Assembly (NCBI GenBank): GCA_003576535.1
Contig: QXCQ01000074.1
Span: forward strand, 25,636 to 62,144
Origin: Nakamurella silvestris
Lineage (GTDB): Bacteria; Actinomycetota; Actinomycetes; Mycobacteriales; Nakamurellaceae
Reading direction: 5' to 3'
Length of the DNA: 36,509 nucleotides
The notes beneath the pieces are model-generated. The model was given only the letters and a program-made list of their open reading frames with translations, was not told the DNA's origin and did no database searches. Positions 1 through 7,240 of this stretch are shown in pieces. Position 1 is the first letter of the stretch, and each line of letters starts with the position of its first letter. The position numbers and the translations under genes are program-made.

Positions 1-22
1 ATCTGGCCTATCGTGGAGTCCG

Positions 23-385
23 ATGATTACCCGCCGAGAAGCAGCCCAACGCCTGGACATCCCGATCGAGATGGCCCAGCGCCACGAGCTGCCCGCGAAG
101 ATGACGGAGGCCGCGCTGGCGGCCCTGGAGGCCGACCCGCCGCCGTGGCTGGTCCAGTCCCGGGCGAACCGCACCGGCAAGAAGGCCGTCTGGGTGCACC
201 TGACCTGTGACGTGTGCGGGTTCACCGAGACCGCCCGGCCCAAGAAGTGGTGGCCGACGTTCACCTATCTCAGCTGCGACAGCCACCGGCCCTCGGATCT
301 GCCCGATCCGTTCCCGGGTGACCACCGCGAGGAGTACCTCGGGATCGGCTCCCGCTTCGTCGGGCTGGTCGACCTCCCGGACTGA
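23..385 (+). CDS. Small protein with CxxC/CxxH motif, possibly DUF5997-like
   Basis: A 120-residue protein of unknown function. The N-terminal half (about 1-55, REAAQRLDIP... then ALEADPPPWL) reads like the short helix-turn-helix-like proteins I associate with DUF5997 in actinobacteria; this assignment is from memory and tentative. The second half carries Cys62-x2-Cys65 and Cys85-x2-His88, a spacing compatible with a small zinc ribbon, with a WW pair (77-78) between the knuckles. No signal peptide or membrane segment is visible, so it is probably cytoplasmic. The ATG follows GGAG with only 4 nt spacing, so the start is not certain. A 68-bp hairpin begins 9 nt after the stop and separates it from the convergent secreted-protein gene. 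Coding use is ordinary high GC. Confidence 0.7.
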   Translation: MITRREAAQRLDIPIEMAQRHELPAKMTEAALAALEADPPPWLVQSRANRTGKKAVWVHLTCDVCGFTETARPKKWWPTFTYLSCDSHRPSDLPDPFPGDHREEYLGIGSRFVGLVDLPD

Positions 386-394
386 CCTTCCCTA

Positions 395-462
395 TTCCCG
401 CGCACGTTGTTCGTTCTCGCGCGCGATGTTTCGTGCGCGAGGAACAACAGCGTGCGCGGGAA
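395..462. repeat. 68-bp palindromic element, copy 1
   Basis: The ends TTCCCGCGCAC and GTGCGCGGGAA are inverted repeats, and an inner stem (TCGCGCGCGA... against TCGTGCGCGA) stacks inside them. The outer arm reads GTTGTTC on the left and GAACAAC on the right, where copy 2 has CGTGTTC and GAACACG, so the arms co-vary. It starts 9 nt after the stop of the upstream plus-strand gene. Probably a transcription terminator or REP-like element. Confidence 0.9.
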
Positions 463-584
463 CAGGTTTCGGGCTGGACGGTGCCGGCGATCCGTATGTT
501 CGCGGCACGCAGAGGGGCGGCCGACGGCTGTGAACCTGACGATCAAATGCTGCCGCCCCGTGCCCGGTTGCCCCACAAACACAA

Positions 585-652
585 TTCCCGCGCACCGTGT
601 TCGTTCTCGCGCACGAAGTTTCGTGCGCGAAGTGGAACACGGTGCGCGGGAA
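585..652. repeat. 68-bp palindromic element, copy 2
   Basis: Same length and ends as copy 1, with a perfect 18-bp outer stem and an inner stem of about 11 bp (TCGCGCACGAA against TTCGTGCGCGA). Exactly 11 nt separate it from the stop codon of the minus-strand secreted-protein gene at 664. Copies 1 and 2 both lie in the 278-bp convergent gap 386-663, whose remaining sequence (463-584) is homologous to the spacer 1569-1692. Confidence 0.9.
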
Positions 653-663
653 CGGGTTTGGGA

Positions 664-1302
664 TCAGGCCGCGGTAGCCACTCGGACAGTCAACGTAGCG
701 CGAATGTGCTCTGTGAAACCCGGGACACTCTCCACATCGAAGCTGACGACCTTATCTTTACCCACCTCCGGAACGGTGATCACCTTCCCACCGAAGGACA
801 TCGCGACGAATCCAACAGGATCAGCTTCGTCCATGGTTGCCCGCATGTCTAGGGTCTGCCCCGGGGTTCCTTTGGCAAAGAGCTTGTTGTCCGAATTGAA
901 ATCCTGCGGCATTGGATAGTTGTGATCGCTGCAGTAGTGCTGGGTGTAGTCCTCCAGTTTGGTTGGCGCATCGTAGTATCCGGTGCGGGCAGTTCCATTG
1001 TCGAACACCACGTCTCCGAGGTCCTTCAATCCCGGGCCGTAAAACACGCTGATCTTGTCGAGGAAATGAACAAACTCACCACACCCGGCTCCGACACCGT
1101 CGGAGTCGTCGTGCATGTAGATCGACAGGACCCGCACGCTGATCGGGTGTTCCGCACCTGCACCGCCCTGCAGTACCGGCACCGGCGCGGAGGTGACGGG
1201 CAACGTGGCAGCCGAAGCGGCCGGAGCGACTGCAGCACCGAGCATCGCGATCGAGGCGACCGAACCGAGCAGAATCTTCTTCCAGTGCGTCAGAGCAGAC
1301 AT
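664..1302 (-). CDS. Secreted HDDxD-motif protein, paralogue 1
   Basis: A 212-residue exported protein; function unknown. The N-terminus has a charged start (HWKK), a hydrophobic core (residues 10-27) and a likely signal peptidase site near ASA-A (about 31-32). The mature part contains SVRVLSIYMHDDSDG (55-69), an acidic cluster HDDSD that might bind a metal ion, and two cysteines (Cys74 and Cys124) suited to one disulfide. It ends in a strand-like stretch TLTVRVATAA. The first 37 residues are identical to those of the neighbouring copy at 1793-2428, while the mature parts differ widely. A third, more distant relative is at 18403-18933. The ATG is preceded by GGAG with 8 nt spacing. I recognise no named family; a small beta-rich secreted protein is a guess. 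Confidence 0.85.
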   Translation of the reverse strand: MSALTHWKKILLGSVASIAMLGAAVAPAASAATLPVTSAPVPVLQGGAGAEHPISVRVLSIYMHDDSDGVGAGCGEFVHFLDKISVFYGPGLKDLGDVVFDNGTARTGYYDAPTKLEDYTQHYCSDHNYPMPQDFNSDNKLFAKGTPGQTLDMRATMDEADPVGFVAMSFGGKVITVPEVGKDKVVSFDVESVPGFTEHIRATLTVRVATAA

Positions 1303-1440
1303 TGCATTAACTCCATCGAGGTAGTGGACCGATGACCCACTCGCTGTGAGTCATGGAATAAACGGGGCCACCCGCTCGATTGTTGAGTCCTGGCGAGAAA
1401 TTTTCTGACAGCGAGTGAGCGACCACCCACCGTCACACCC
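1303..1440 (-). promoter_or_regulatory. Duplicated leader/promoter region of secreted gene 1
   Basis: Nearly identical over about 135 bp to 2429-2566 upstream of the second copy. It includes the ribosome binding site GGAG, a 23-bp palindrome (1332-1354) and an inverted pair ACTCGCTGT (1339-1347) and ACAGCGAGT (1408-1416). The conservation indicates that promoter and operator were duplicated with the gene, so both copies are probably controlled alike. I cannot place a convincing -10/-35 pair. Confidence 0.6.
1332..1354 (-). promoter_or_regulatory. Palindromic operator-like or 5'-UTR hairpin site, copy 1
   Basis: On the minus strand the arms ATGACTCAC and GTGGGTCAT pair over 9 bp (one G-U) around a 5-nt centre, about 30 nt upstream of the start codon. 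It is fully conserved at 2458-2480. It could be a repressor site or a leader hairpin; the sequence cannot tell which. Confidence 0.45.
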
Positions 1441-1500
1441 AGACTCACCCAGCCGCCCGCGGAACCACCCCACCTACGGATCCGGCCCACCACAGCACAA

Positions 1501-1568
1501 TTCCCGCGCACCGTGTTCGTTCTCGCGCACGTAACTTCGTGCGCGAGGAACAACACCGTGCGCGGGAA
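1501..1568. repeat. 68-bp palindromic element, copy 3
   Basis: Ends TTCCCGCGCAC and GTGCGCGGGAA, with inner arm TCGCGCAC against GTGCGCGA. Its right flank (GTTTGGGATCAGGCCGCG) is identical to the right flank of copy 2, which contains the stop codon of secreted gene 1. This copy therefore looks like a duplicate of copy 2 together with a gene 3' end. Confidence 0.9.
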
Positions 1569-1579
1569 CAGGTTTGGGA

Positions 1580-1621
1580 TCAGGCCGCGCTGGCGATCCG
1601 GACGGTCGCGGTGTGCACAGG
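1580..1621 (-). pseudogene. 3'-end remnant of a further secreted-protein copy
   Basis: Read on the minus strand, this piece ends TVRIASAA-stop, matching the C-termini TVRVATAA and TVRIATAS of the two intact genes. The stop lies exactly 11 nt from hairpin copy 3, as the stop of gene 1 lies 11 nt from copy 2. The rest of the spacer to 1692 has no open frame. I infer a deletion remnant of an additional tandem copy. The homologous spacer 463-584 looks like a more decayed version with no stop left. Confidence 0.5.
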
Positions 1622-1692
1622 GTTGGCCCACCGCTGCGGGCCTGGCGATCGAACGAGGCTCACTCTTACCGCGTTGCCCCCCAACAGCACCA

Positions 1693-1760
1693 TTCCCGCT
1701 CACCGTATTCGTTCTCGCGCACGAAGTTTCGTGCGCGAAGTGGAACACGGTGCGCGGGAA
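1693..1760. repeat. 68-bp palindromic element, copy 4
   Basis: Same length and architecture; the left end is slightly divergent (TTCCCGCTCAC). It lies 32 nt beyond the stop of the second secreted-protein gene (minus strand) and shares the arm sequence GAAGTTTCGTGCGCGAAGTG with copy 2, its duplicate partner. Confidence 0.9.
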
Positions 1761-1792
1761 CAGGTGTGATGTGAAGGCTTGCCGCGGGAGGA

Positions 1793-2428
1793 TCAGGAAG
1801 CAGTGGCGATTCGGACGGTGAAAGTGGCGCGGATGTGCGGGCCCAAACCCTTTCCGGTCTCCACGTCGAAACTGACGGTCTTCTCGGCACCGGCGGCAGG
1901 CACTGCAAGGGTCGTGTACGCATTCGCGACTGAACCCTGGCCGATAGCAACCTTGTCGAACTCCCCGATCTGCGAGTAGAGCTTCAGCTTGGTCCCGGGG
2001 TAAGCGACTCCGAAGAATTTGTTGTAGCCCGCGATCTGCTGGGTCATGGGGTAGTTCTTGTCGCTGTAGTACTGCTCGGTCCGATCGACACCGTTCGTCG
2101 CGCTGTAGATCTGTTCCCATCCCGTGCCGTTCTCCAGATGGAGCGTGCCAGTCGCGCCCGTCGAACCTGAGATGTTGATGAAGGTGTAACCCTCTTCCCA
2201 CTCACCTGCACCGAGGCCAACGCCGTCACCGTCGTCGTGGACATACACCGAGAGCAGGCGCACGCTGATCGCATGCTCGCCGCCGGCTCCTCCCTGCAAC
2301 ACCGGCACCGGCGAGGCGGTGACGGGCAACGTGGCAGCCGAGGCGGCCGGAGCCACCGCAGCACCGAGCATCGCGATCGAGGCAACCGAACCGAGCAGAA
2401 TCTTCTTCCAGTGCGTCAGAGCAGACAT
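1793..2428 (-). CDS. Secreted HDDxD-motif protein, paralogue 2
   Basis: A 211-residue exported protein; function unknown. Residues 1-37, including the signal peptide, are identical to paralogue 1 (664-1302), and VSFDVE and HIRAT-TVR near the C-terminus are shared, but the centre (about 72-180) is strongly divergent. The motif SVRLLSVYVHDDGDG (55-69) is kept. Both cysteines of paralogues 1 and 3 are missing here: the position of Cys74 is Ala74 and that of Cys124 is Tyr121, so the inferred disulfide was lost as a unit. The ATG has GGAG 8 nt upstream, as in paralogue 1. With the flanking hairpins it forms one repeat of a roughly 1.1-kb tandem array. The pattern of identical ends and different core could reflect diversification, or gene conversion limited to the 5' end. 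Confidence 0.85.
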   Translation of the reverse strand: MSALTHWKKILLGSVASIAMLGAAVAPAASAATLPVTASPVPVLQGGAGGEHAISVRLLSVYVHDDGDGVGLGAGEWEEGYTFINISGSTGATGTLHLENGTGWEQIYSATNGVDRTEQYYSDKNYPMTQQIAGYNKFFGVAYPGTKLKLYSQIGEFDKVAIGQGSVANAYTTLAVPAAGAEKTVSFDVETGKGLGPHIRATFTVRIATAS

Positions 2429-2566
2429 GGCATTAACTCCATCGAGGTAGTGGACCGATGACCCACTCGCTGTGAGTCATGGATTAAACGGGGCCACCCG
2501 CTCGATTGTTGAGTCCTGGCAAGAAACTTCTGACAGCGAGTGAGTGATCACCCACCGTCACACTCC
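2429..2566 (-). promoter_or_regulatory. Duplicated leader/promoter region of secreted gene 2
   Basis: Near-identical to 1303-1440. It contains the palindrome at 2458-2480 (arms ATGACTCAC and GTGGGTCAT on the minus strand) and the inverted pair at 2465-2473 and 2533-2541. Together with copy 1 it defines the conserved control region of the tandem genes. Confidence 0.6.
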
Positions 2567-2600
2567 ACGCTCACCAACCCGCACGCGGAACCACCGCACC

Positions 2601-2668
2601 TTCTCGCGCACCTTGTTCAACCTCGCGCACATAACTTCGTGCGCGAGGAACAACAACGTGCGCGAGAA
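2601..2668. repeat. 68-bp palindromic element, copy 5
   Basis: More diverged at the ends (TTCTCGCGCAC, GTGCGCGAGAA), but the end change is compensated on both arms, so the stem is kept. It lies 13 nt beyond the stop codon of truA (minus strand) and upstream of secreted gene 2, so it could terminate the alpha-operon transcript. Confidence 0.9.
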
Positions 2669-2681
2669 CAACGGGAAGGGA

Positions 2682-3596
2682 TCAGTCCAGGGACCGGAAG
2701 GACCGGGTCTCCTCGGCCCGCGCGGCCAACTCGGCGGCCGGCGGATAATCCACACCGACGAGCGTCAACCCCCGCGCTGGTGCCACGTTGATCGCCCCCG
2801 AGCGCACCCGCGCGGCCAGCAACTCGGCCGGGCGGTCGACGGCGAAGCGTCCCTCCCCCACCGCGATCAGCGACCCGACCAGCGCTCGCACCATCGAATG
2901 GCAGAAGGCATCGGCCACCACGTCCAGGGCCGTCACCTCCCCCGGTTCGTCGAGGGCCAGTACGGCCAAGGACTGCAGCTCACGAATGGTGGTGGCCCCC
3001 TCGCGGGGTTTGCAGTAGGCCGCGAAATCATGCAGGCCGACGAGCTTCTGGGCGGCCTCGGCCATCAGGCCGGTGTCCAGCCGGTGCGGCCAGGCCACGG
3101 TGTCGTACCGCCGGAGCGGCTCCGCACCATACGGGGTGGAGGTCAGCCGGTACCGGTAGTGACGGCGCATCGCCGCGAAACGTGCATCGAAACCGGCCGG
3201 GGCGACGGTGATGTCGCGGACACGGACATCCAGCGGCAGGATGCCGGCCAGCCGGCGCAGCAGCCCGCGGATACCCGCGAGCCGGGCCAGCACGAGCCGC
3301 TCGTCCTCGGTCAACAGGGCCGAGCCATCGGCGTCCGCAGGAGCCACCCGATGACGGGGGGTCAACGCGATCAGCGCCGCCTCGTCCACGTCGATGTGCG
3401 CCACCTGCCCGGAGGCGTGCACCCCGGCGTCGGTGCGCCCGGCCACCACCAGCGGAACATCGGTGCGCAGCAACACCTTCAGGGCATCGCTCAACGAACC
3501 GGCCACGGTCCGCAGGCCGGGCTGGGCCGCCCACCCGGAGAAGTCGGTCCCGTCATAGGCCAGATCGAGCCTCAACCGCAGCAACACATCACCCAT
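2682..3596 (-). CDS. truA: tRNA pseudouridine synthase A
   Basis: Converts uridines 38-40 in the anticodon arm of tRNAs to pseudouridine, in the cytoplasm. The protein has 304 residues, a little longer than the roughly 270 of enterobacterial TruA. The family signature RLRLDLAYDGTDFSGWA is at 7-23, and the catalytic aspartate is Asp56 in GRTDAGVHA (53-61). The C-terminal half contains HYRYRLTS and the FCHSMVRALVGSLIAVG stretch typical of the second TruA repeat. It is the last gene of the alpha operon here, 162 bp after rplQ, a neighbourhood common in actinobacteria. A weak rho-independent-like hairpin between rplQ and truA suggests read-through or a separate promoter. Start ATG with AAGGG about 10 nt upstream. 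Confidence 0.97.
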   Translation of the reverse strand: MGDVLLRLRLDLAYDGTDFSGWAAQPGLRTVAGSLSDALKVLLRTDVPLVVAGRTDAGVHASGQVAHIDVDEAALIALTPRHRVAPADADGSALLTEDERLVLARLAGIRGLLRRLAGILPLDVRVRDITVAPAGFDARFAAMRRHYRYRLTSTPYGAEPLRRYDTVAWPHRLDTGLMAEAAQKLVGLHDFAAYCKPREGATTIRELQSLAVLALDEPGEVTALDVVADAFCHSMVRALVGSLIAVGEGRFAVDRPAELLAARVRSGAINVAPARGLTLVGVDYPPAAELAARAEETRSFRSLD

Positions 3597-3709
3597 TCCC
3601 GGACGACCCTTCCCCGCGTGTGAACAGCCACCACGTGGAATCGGACAAATTCATGTGATGAGGGCGCACACGCGCGGAGTTCCCGCGAGCATCAACCCAC
3701 CAAACACAA

Positions 3710-3741
3710 CCGCCGGCTGTACCCGAAGGCACAACCGGCGG
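3710..3741 (-). terminator. Hairpin after rplQ
   Basis: CCGCCGGCTGT (3710-3720) pairs with ACAACCGGCGG (3731-3741) over 11 bp with one G-U type mismatch and a 10-nt loop, 17 nt after the rplQ stop. On the minus strand it is followed by TTGTGTTTGG, the only moderately T-rich tail seen among the terminators of this window. Confidence 0.65.
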
Positions 3742-3758
3742 CTGCGGAACAACAAGGA

Positions 3759-4325
3759 CTACTTGGCTTCTTCGGCCTTGACCTCTTCGGTGGCTGCATC
3801 GTCAGCAGTCGCCTCGTCGGTGGCTTCGTCAGCGGCAACGGTGGCCTCTTCGGAAACGGCTTCCTCGCCCGGGGTCTCCTCGGTGACGGCCTCGTCTGCA
3901 ACAGCAGCCGGGGCAGCAGCCTGGGAGGCGGCCGTGCGGTTCACGCGCGAAGCGGCCGAGGAAACGGTCTCTTCGCGGACGAGCTCGATGATGGCCATCG
4001 GAGCGTTGTCACCCTTACGCGGCAGGGTCTTGATGATGCGCGTGTAACCACCGTTGCGGTTCTCGAAGAGCGGCGCGATGTCGGCGAACAGGGTGTGAAC
4101 CACGTTCTTGTCGCGGATGACCTTCAAGACCTCACGACGAGCGTGCAGATCGCCGCGCTTGGCGGTGGTGATCAGCTTCTCGGCGAAAGGCCGCACACGC
4201 TTGGCCTTGGCCTCGGTGGTGACGATCTTGCCGTGCTCGAACAGCGACTGCGCGAGGTTGCGCAGGATCAGCCGCTCGTGCTGCGGGGATCCGCCGAGGC
4301 GAGGGCCCTTGGTGGGTGTAGGCAT
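3759..4325 (-). CDS. rplQ: 50S ribosomal protein L17 with acidic tail
   Basis: Component of the large ribosomal subunit near the tunnel exit. The protein has 188 residues: the L17 core is residues 1-120 ([20 protein letters not shown] to IIELVREE), followed by about 68 residues made almost entirely of Ala, Glu, Thr, Val and Asp. Such tails occur on actinobacterial L17 and are probably disordered; the tail's role is unknown. The ATG is preceded by AGGAG with 7 nt spacing. The gene follows rpoA after a 197-bp spacer with several hairpins and is followed by a hairpin terminator, so rplQ could be expressed separately from rpoA. Confidence 0.97.
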   Translation of the reverse strand: MPTPTKGPRLGGSPQHERLILRNLAQSLFEHGKIVTTEAKAKRVRPFAEKLITTAKRGDLHARREVLKVIRDKNVVHTLFADIAPLFENRNGGYTRIIKTLPRKGDNAPMAIIELVREETVSSAASRVNRTAASQAAAPAAVADEAVTEETPGEEAVSEEATVAADEATDEATADDAATEEVKAEEAK

Positions 4326-4522
4326 GTGCTTGCTCCTATGTCGTGTCCGCCCGGATGTTCCGGGCGGGTGGGACGGCTGGCCCGGGAGCGAACTCCCGGG
4401 AGCCGACGGTTTTCCAAACGTGTTCGGCGGCTGGATCTCTCCAGCAGACCGCCCGCCTCCGCAGGGGAGGTGGACCAGGAAACCAAGCAGAACCGAGCGA
4501 CCGCGCGTGGCGGCCGCACGAA
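4326..4522 (-). other. Structured rpoA-rplQ spacer
   Basis: No gene is visible in this 197-bp gap. It holds CCGCCCGG (4347-4354) against CCGGGCGG (4360-4367), a second perfect 8-bp stem CCCGGGAG (4381-4388) against CTCCCGGG (4393-4400) with loop CGAA, and a weaker stem around 4455-4472 (CCTCC against GGAGG). It could be an attenuator, a processing site or a leader for L17 control. Confidence 0.55.
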
Positions 4523-5575
4523 TCAGATCTGCTCGGTCTCCGCGTAATCGACCTCGGCCTCGACCGGGGTCTCGTCCTCGTCATCGGACCAGTCGGCGTC
4601 GGCGTAGGACCGGGCCGCGGCGGCCGGGTCGAACCCTGCCGGCGAGTCCTTGAGTCCCAGACCAAGGCCGTGCAGCTTGACCTTGACCTCGTCGATGGAC
4701 TTCTGACCGAAGTTGCGGATGTCCAGCAGGTCGGCCTCGGTACGGGCGACGAGCTCGCCGACCGTGTGGATGCCTTCGCGCTTCAAGCAGTTGTAGGAGC
4801 GGACCGTCAGGTCCATCTCCTCGATCGGCAGCGAGAACGCCGCGATGTGATCGGCCTCGGCCGGGGACGGGCCGATCTCGATGCCTTCGGCGTCGACGTT
4901 CAGCTCGCGGGCCAGGCCGAAGAGCTCCACCAGGGTGGTACCGGCCGAGGCCAGTGCATCCCGCGGGGAGATCGAGGACTTGGTCTCGACATCCAGCACC
5001 AGACGGTCGAAGTCGGTCCGCTGCTCGACACGAGTTGCCTCGACGCGGTAGGTGACCTTCAGGACCGGGGAGTAGATGGAATCGACCGGGATACGGCCGA
5101 TCTCGGCGCCGACAGCCTTGTTCGAGGAGGCCGGGACGTATCCGCGGCCGCGCTCGACGACGAGCTCGATCTCGAGCTTGCCCTTCTTGGTGAGGGTGGC
5201 GAGCTTGAGATCCGGGTTGTGCACGGTGACGCCGGCGGGCGGAGCGATGTCCGCAGCGGTGACGTCGCCGGGGCCCTGCTTGCGCAGGTACATGGTGACC
5301 GGCTCGTCCTCCTCGGAGGAGACGACGAGTTCCTTGAGGTTCAGGATCAGCTCGGTGACGTCTTCCTTGACACCCGGGACGGTGGTGAACTCGTGCAGCA
5401 CGCCGTCGATGCGGATGCTGGTGACCGAGGCCCCCGGGATGGAGGAGAGCAGGGTACGACGAAGGGAGTTACCGAGGGTGTAGCCGAAACCCGGCTCCAA
5501 CGGCTCGATGGTGAACCGCGAACGGCTCTCCGAGAGGGTTTCCTCGGTCAATGCGGGGCGCTGAGAGATCAGCAC
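4523..5575 (-). CDS. rpoA: DNA-directed RNA polymerase subunit alpha
   Basis: The alpha subunit dimerises to seed assembly of RNA polymerase and contacts activators and UP elements. The protein has 350 residues: the N-terminal assembly domain (about 1-230, with [21 protein letters not shown] and later [15 protein letters not shown]), a linker, and the C-terminal domain with [20 protein letters not shown] and the helix-hairpin-helix [13 protein letters not shown]. The last 50 residues are acidic ([21 protein letters not shown]), as usual in actinobacteria. The GTG start is set by GGAGG 6 nt upstream. It lies between rpsD and rplQ in the normal alpha-operon order, but 251 bp after rpsD, leaving room for its own promoter. 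Confidence 0.98.
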   Translation of the reverse strand: MLISQRPALTEETLSESRSRFTIEPLEPGFGYTLGNSLRRTLLSSIPGASVTSIRIDGVLHEFTTVPGVKEDVTELILNLKELVVSSEEDEPVTMYLRKQGPGDVTAADIAPPAGVTVHNPDLKLATLTKKGKLEIELVVERGRGYVPASSNKAVGAEIGRIPVDSIYSPVLKVTYRVEATRVEQRTDFDRLVLDVETKSSISPRDALASAGTTLVELFGLARELNVDAEGIEIGPSPAEADHIAAFSLPIEEMDLTVRSYNCLKREGIHTVGELVARTEADLLDIRNFGQKSIDEVKVKLHGLGLGLKDSPAGFDPAAAARSYADADWSDDEDETPVEAEVDYAETEQI

Positions 5576-5656
5576 TGGTGGCCTCCATGTGTTGATGACG
5601 TCCGCTATATGACGTCAACGGTGAAGTTGTGGGGTTACCCCCAGAACGTGGCGAAA

Positions 5657-5695
5657 CCCGCCGGCCCGAAAAGCGAACTTCTCGGGCGCGGCGGG
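5657..5695 (-). terminator. Hairpin in the rpsD-rpoA spacer
   Basis: CCCGCCGGCCCGA pairs with TCGGGC-G-CGGCGGG, 13 bp with one bulged G and a 12-nt loop. Downstream on the minus strand comes TTTCGCC, a very short T-run. It lies in the 251-bp gap 5576-5826, which otherwise contains two TGACGTC motifs (about 5596-5617) and no gene. It may be a partial terminator or an attenuator before rpoA. Confidence 0.5.
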
Positions 5696-5826
5696 TGACA
5701 CCACAGGTACAGCGACTCCAATGAGAATTACTTGGAGCATTCCCTGCAAGGACCTCATCGAAAAACCTGGATTGTCCGCTCGCCCGAGCCTTCGGCCCGA
5801 ACTCGCTGGGACAGCGATGAGTTCTC

Positions 5827-6432
5827 TTACTTGGAGTAGTACTCGACGATGAGCTGCTCGGTGAGCTGCGAATCGATCTGCGCACGGATCGGCAGGGAGT
5901 GGATCAGGATCTGCAGGGTGCCGGGGACAACCTGCAGCCAGGCCGGGGTCGGGCGATCGCCGAAGGTCTGGCGGGCCAGCTCGATCGGGAACTTCTCGAC
6001 GGACTGCTTGCGAACCGTGATGATGTCGTACTGCGAAACGCGGTAGGACGGAACGTCCACGCGCTTGCCGTTGACCTCGAAGTGACCGTGGGTCACCAGC
6101 TGGCGGGAAGCGCGGCGGGTGCGGGCCAGGCCTGCACGGTAGACCACGTTGTCCAGACGGGACTCGAGGATCTGCAGCAGGGTCTCACCGGTCTTACCCG
6201 GGCGAGCTGCGGCTTCCTTGTAGTAACGGCTGAACTGCTTCTCCATGACGCCGTAGGTGAAGCGAGCCTTCTGCTTCTCCTGCAGCTGCGTCAGGTATTC
6301 CTTCTCCTTGGTGCGCGCACGACCGTGCTGCCCGGGGGGATAGGGACGACGCTCGAATGCCTGGTCTCCTCCGACGAGGTCGACCTTCAGGCGGCGAGAG
6401 ATCTTGGTAACTGGGCCGGTGTATCTTGCCAT
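5827..6432 (-). CDS. rpsD: 30S ribosomal protein S4
   Basis: Primary 16S rRNA-binding protein of the small subunit; in many bacteria also the autogenous repressor of the alpha operon. The protein has 201 residues, starting MARYTGPVTKISRRL, with the S4 RNA-binding domain at about 91-155 (RLDNVVYRAGLARTRRASRQ... then HFEVNGKRVDVPSYRV). It has no cysteines, so it is the zinc-independent form. The gene lies 17 bp after rpsK and is translated from an ATG with AAGGGG upstream. Confidence 0.98.
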   Translation of the reverse strand: MARYTGPVTKISRRLKVDLVGGDQAFERRPYPPGQHGRARTKEKEYLTQLQEKQKARFTYGVMEKQFSRYYKEAAARPGKTGETLLQILESRLDNVVYRAGLARTRRASRQLVTHGHFEVNGKRVDVPSYRVSQYDIITVRKQSVEKFPIELARQTFGDRPTPAWLQVVPGTLQILIHSLPIRAQIDSQLTEQLIVEYYSK

Positions 6433-6449
6433 GATTTAGCTACCCCTTC

Positions 6450-6860
6450 TCAGACTCGACGCCGCTTGGGCGGCCGAGTTCCGTTGTGAGCCTGCGGGGT
6501 GACGTCGGAGATCGCTCCGACCTCGAGCCCAGCAGCCTGAAGTGAACGGATGGCGGTTTCGCGACCCGAGCCCGGACCCTTGACGAAGACGTCGACCTTC
6601 TTCATGCCGTGCTCGATTGCCTTGCGGGCAGCGCTCTCGGCCGCCATCTGCGCGGCGAAGGGGGTGGACTTACGGGAGCCCTTGAAACCGACATGGCCGG
6701 CGGACGCCCAGGAGATCACCGCTCCGGTGGGATCGGTGATCGAAACGATCGTGTTGTTGAAAGTGCTCTTGATGTGAGCGTGACCGTGCGCAACGTTCTT
6801 CTTTTCCTTGCGACGGATCTTCTTCGCACCAGCAGCACCCTGACGGGACTTGGGGGGCAC
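6450..6860 (-). CDS. rpsK: 30S ribosomal protein S11
   Basis: Small-subunit platform protein. It has 136 residues with the basic N-terminal extension [10 protein letters not shown], the core [18 protein letters not shown] and the C-terminal signature [18 protein letters not shown]. The GTG start lies 5 bp after the rpsM stop, with AGG about 8 nt upstream, so it is translationally coupled to rpsM. It belongs to the rpsM-rpsK-rpsD block. Confidence 0.98.
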   Translation of the reverse strand: MPPKSRQGAAGAKKIRRKEKKNVAHGHAHIKSTFNNTIVSITDPTGAVISWASAGHVGFKGSRKSTPFAAQMAAESAARKAIEHGMKKVDVFVKGPGSGRETAIRSLQAAGLEVGAISDVTPQAHNGTRPPKRRRV

Positions 6861-6865
6861 TTGGT

Positions 6866-7240
6866 TTACCTGGCCTTCTTCTTGCCGGCGATGGTCTTCT
6901 TCGGACCCTTACGGGTACGAGCGTTCGTCTTGGTCCGCTGACCGTGAACAGGGAGGTGACGGCGGTGCCGGATTCCCTGGTAGGAGCCGATCTCCATCTT
7001 GCGGCGGATGTCGGCCTGAACCTCGCGGCGCAGGTCACCCTCCACCTTGAAGTGGGCTTCGATGTGGTCGCGCAGGGCGAGAACATCTTCGTCGGTCAGG
7101 TCCTTGGAACGCAGATCCGGGCTGATGCCGGTCGCGGCAAGGAGCTCGAGCGAACGAGTCCGCCCGATCCCAAAAATGTAGGTAAGTGCGATTTCCATCC
7201 GCTTGTCGCGGGGGAGATCGACACCGGCGAGACGTGCCAT
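6866..7240 (-). CDS. rpsM: 30S ribosomal protein S13
   Basis: Small-subunit head protein contacting the P-site tRNA and bridges to the large subunit. The protein has 124 residues from [16 protein letters not shown], containing [14 protein letters not shown] and the C-terminal [23 protein letters not shown]. The open frame continues upstream to 7399, but the family N-terminus and an AAGGGAA site 9 nt before the ATG at 7240 fix the start. It is preceded by a 177-bp structured spacer after rpmJ, where a promoter or an S4-type control element could lie. Confidence 0.98.
   Translation of the reverse strand: MARLAGVDLPRDKRMEIALTYIFGIGRTRSLELLAATGISPDLRSKDLTDEDVLALRDHIEAHFKVEGDLRREVQADIRRKMEIGSYQGIRHRRHLPVHGQRTKTNARTRKGPKKTIAGKKKAR

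Noticed and set aside
395-1760. CRISPR-like appearance of regularly spaced palindromic repeats with 122-124-bp spacers
   Set aside because: The spacers are homologous to each other and to a gene 3' end, the repeat is 68 bp with a double stem, copies alternate with genes, and no cas gene is present.
395-2668. Insertion-sequence or MITE ends with target-site duplications for the 68-bp elements
   Set aside because: I see no consistent direct repeat flanking the copies and no transposase; shared flanks of copies 1-4 are explained by the tandem duplication.
4343-5698. A 451-residue plus-strand open frame opposite rpoA
   Set aside because: Antisense shadow of rpoA and its spacers; no family features.
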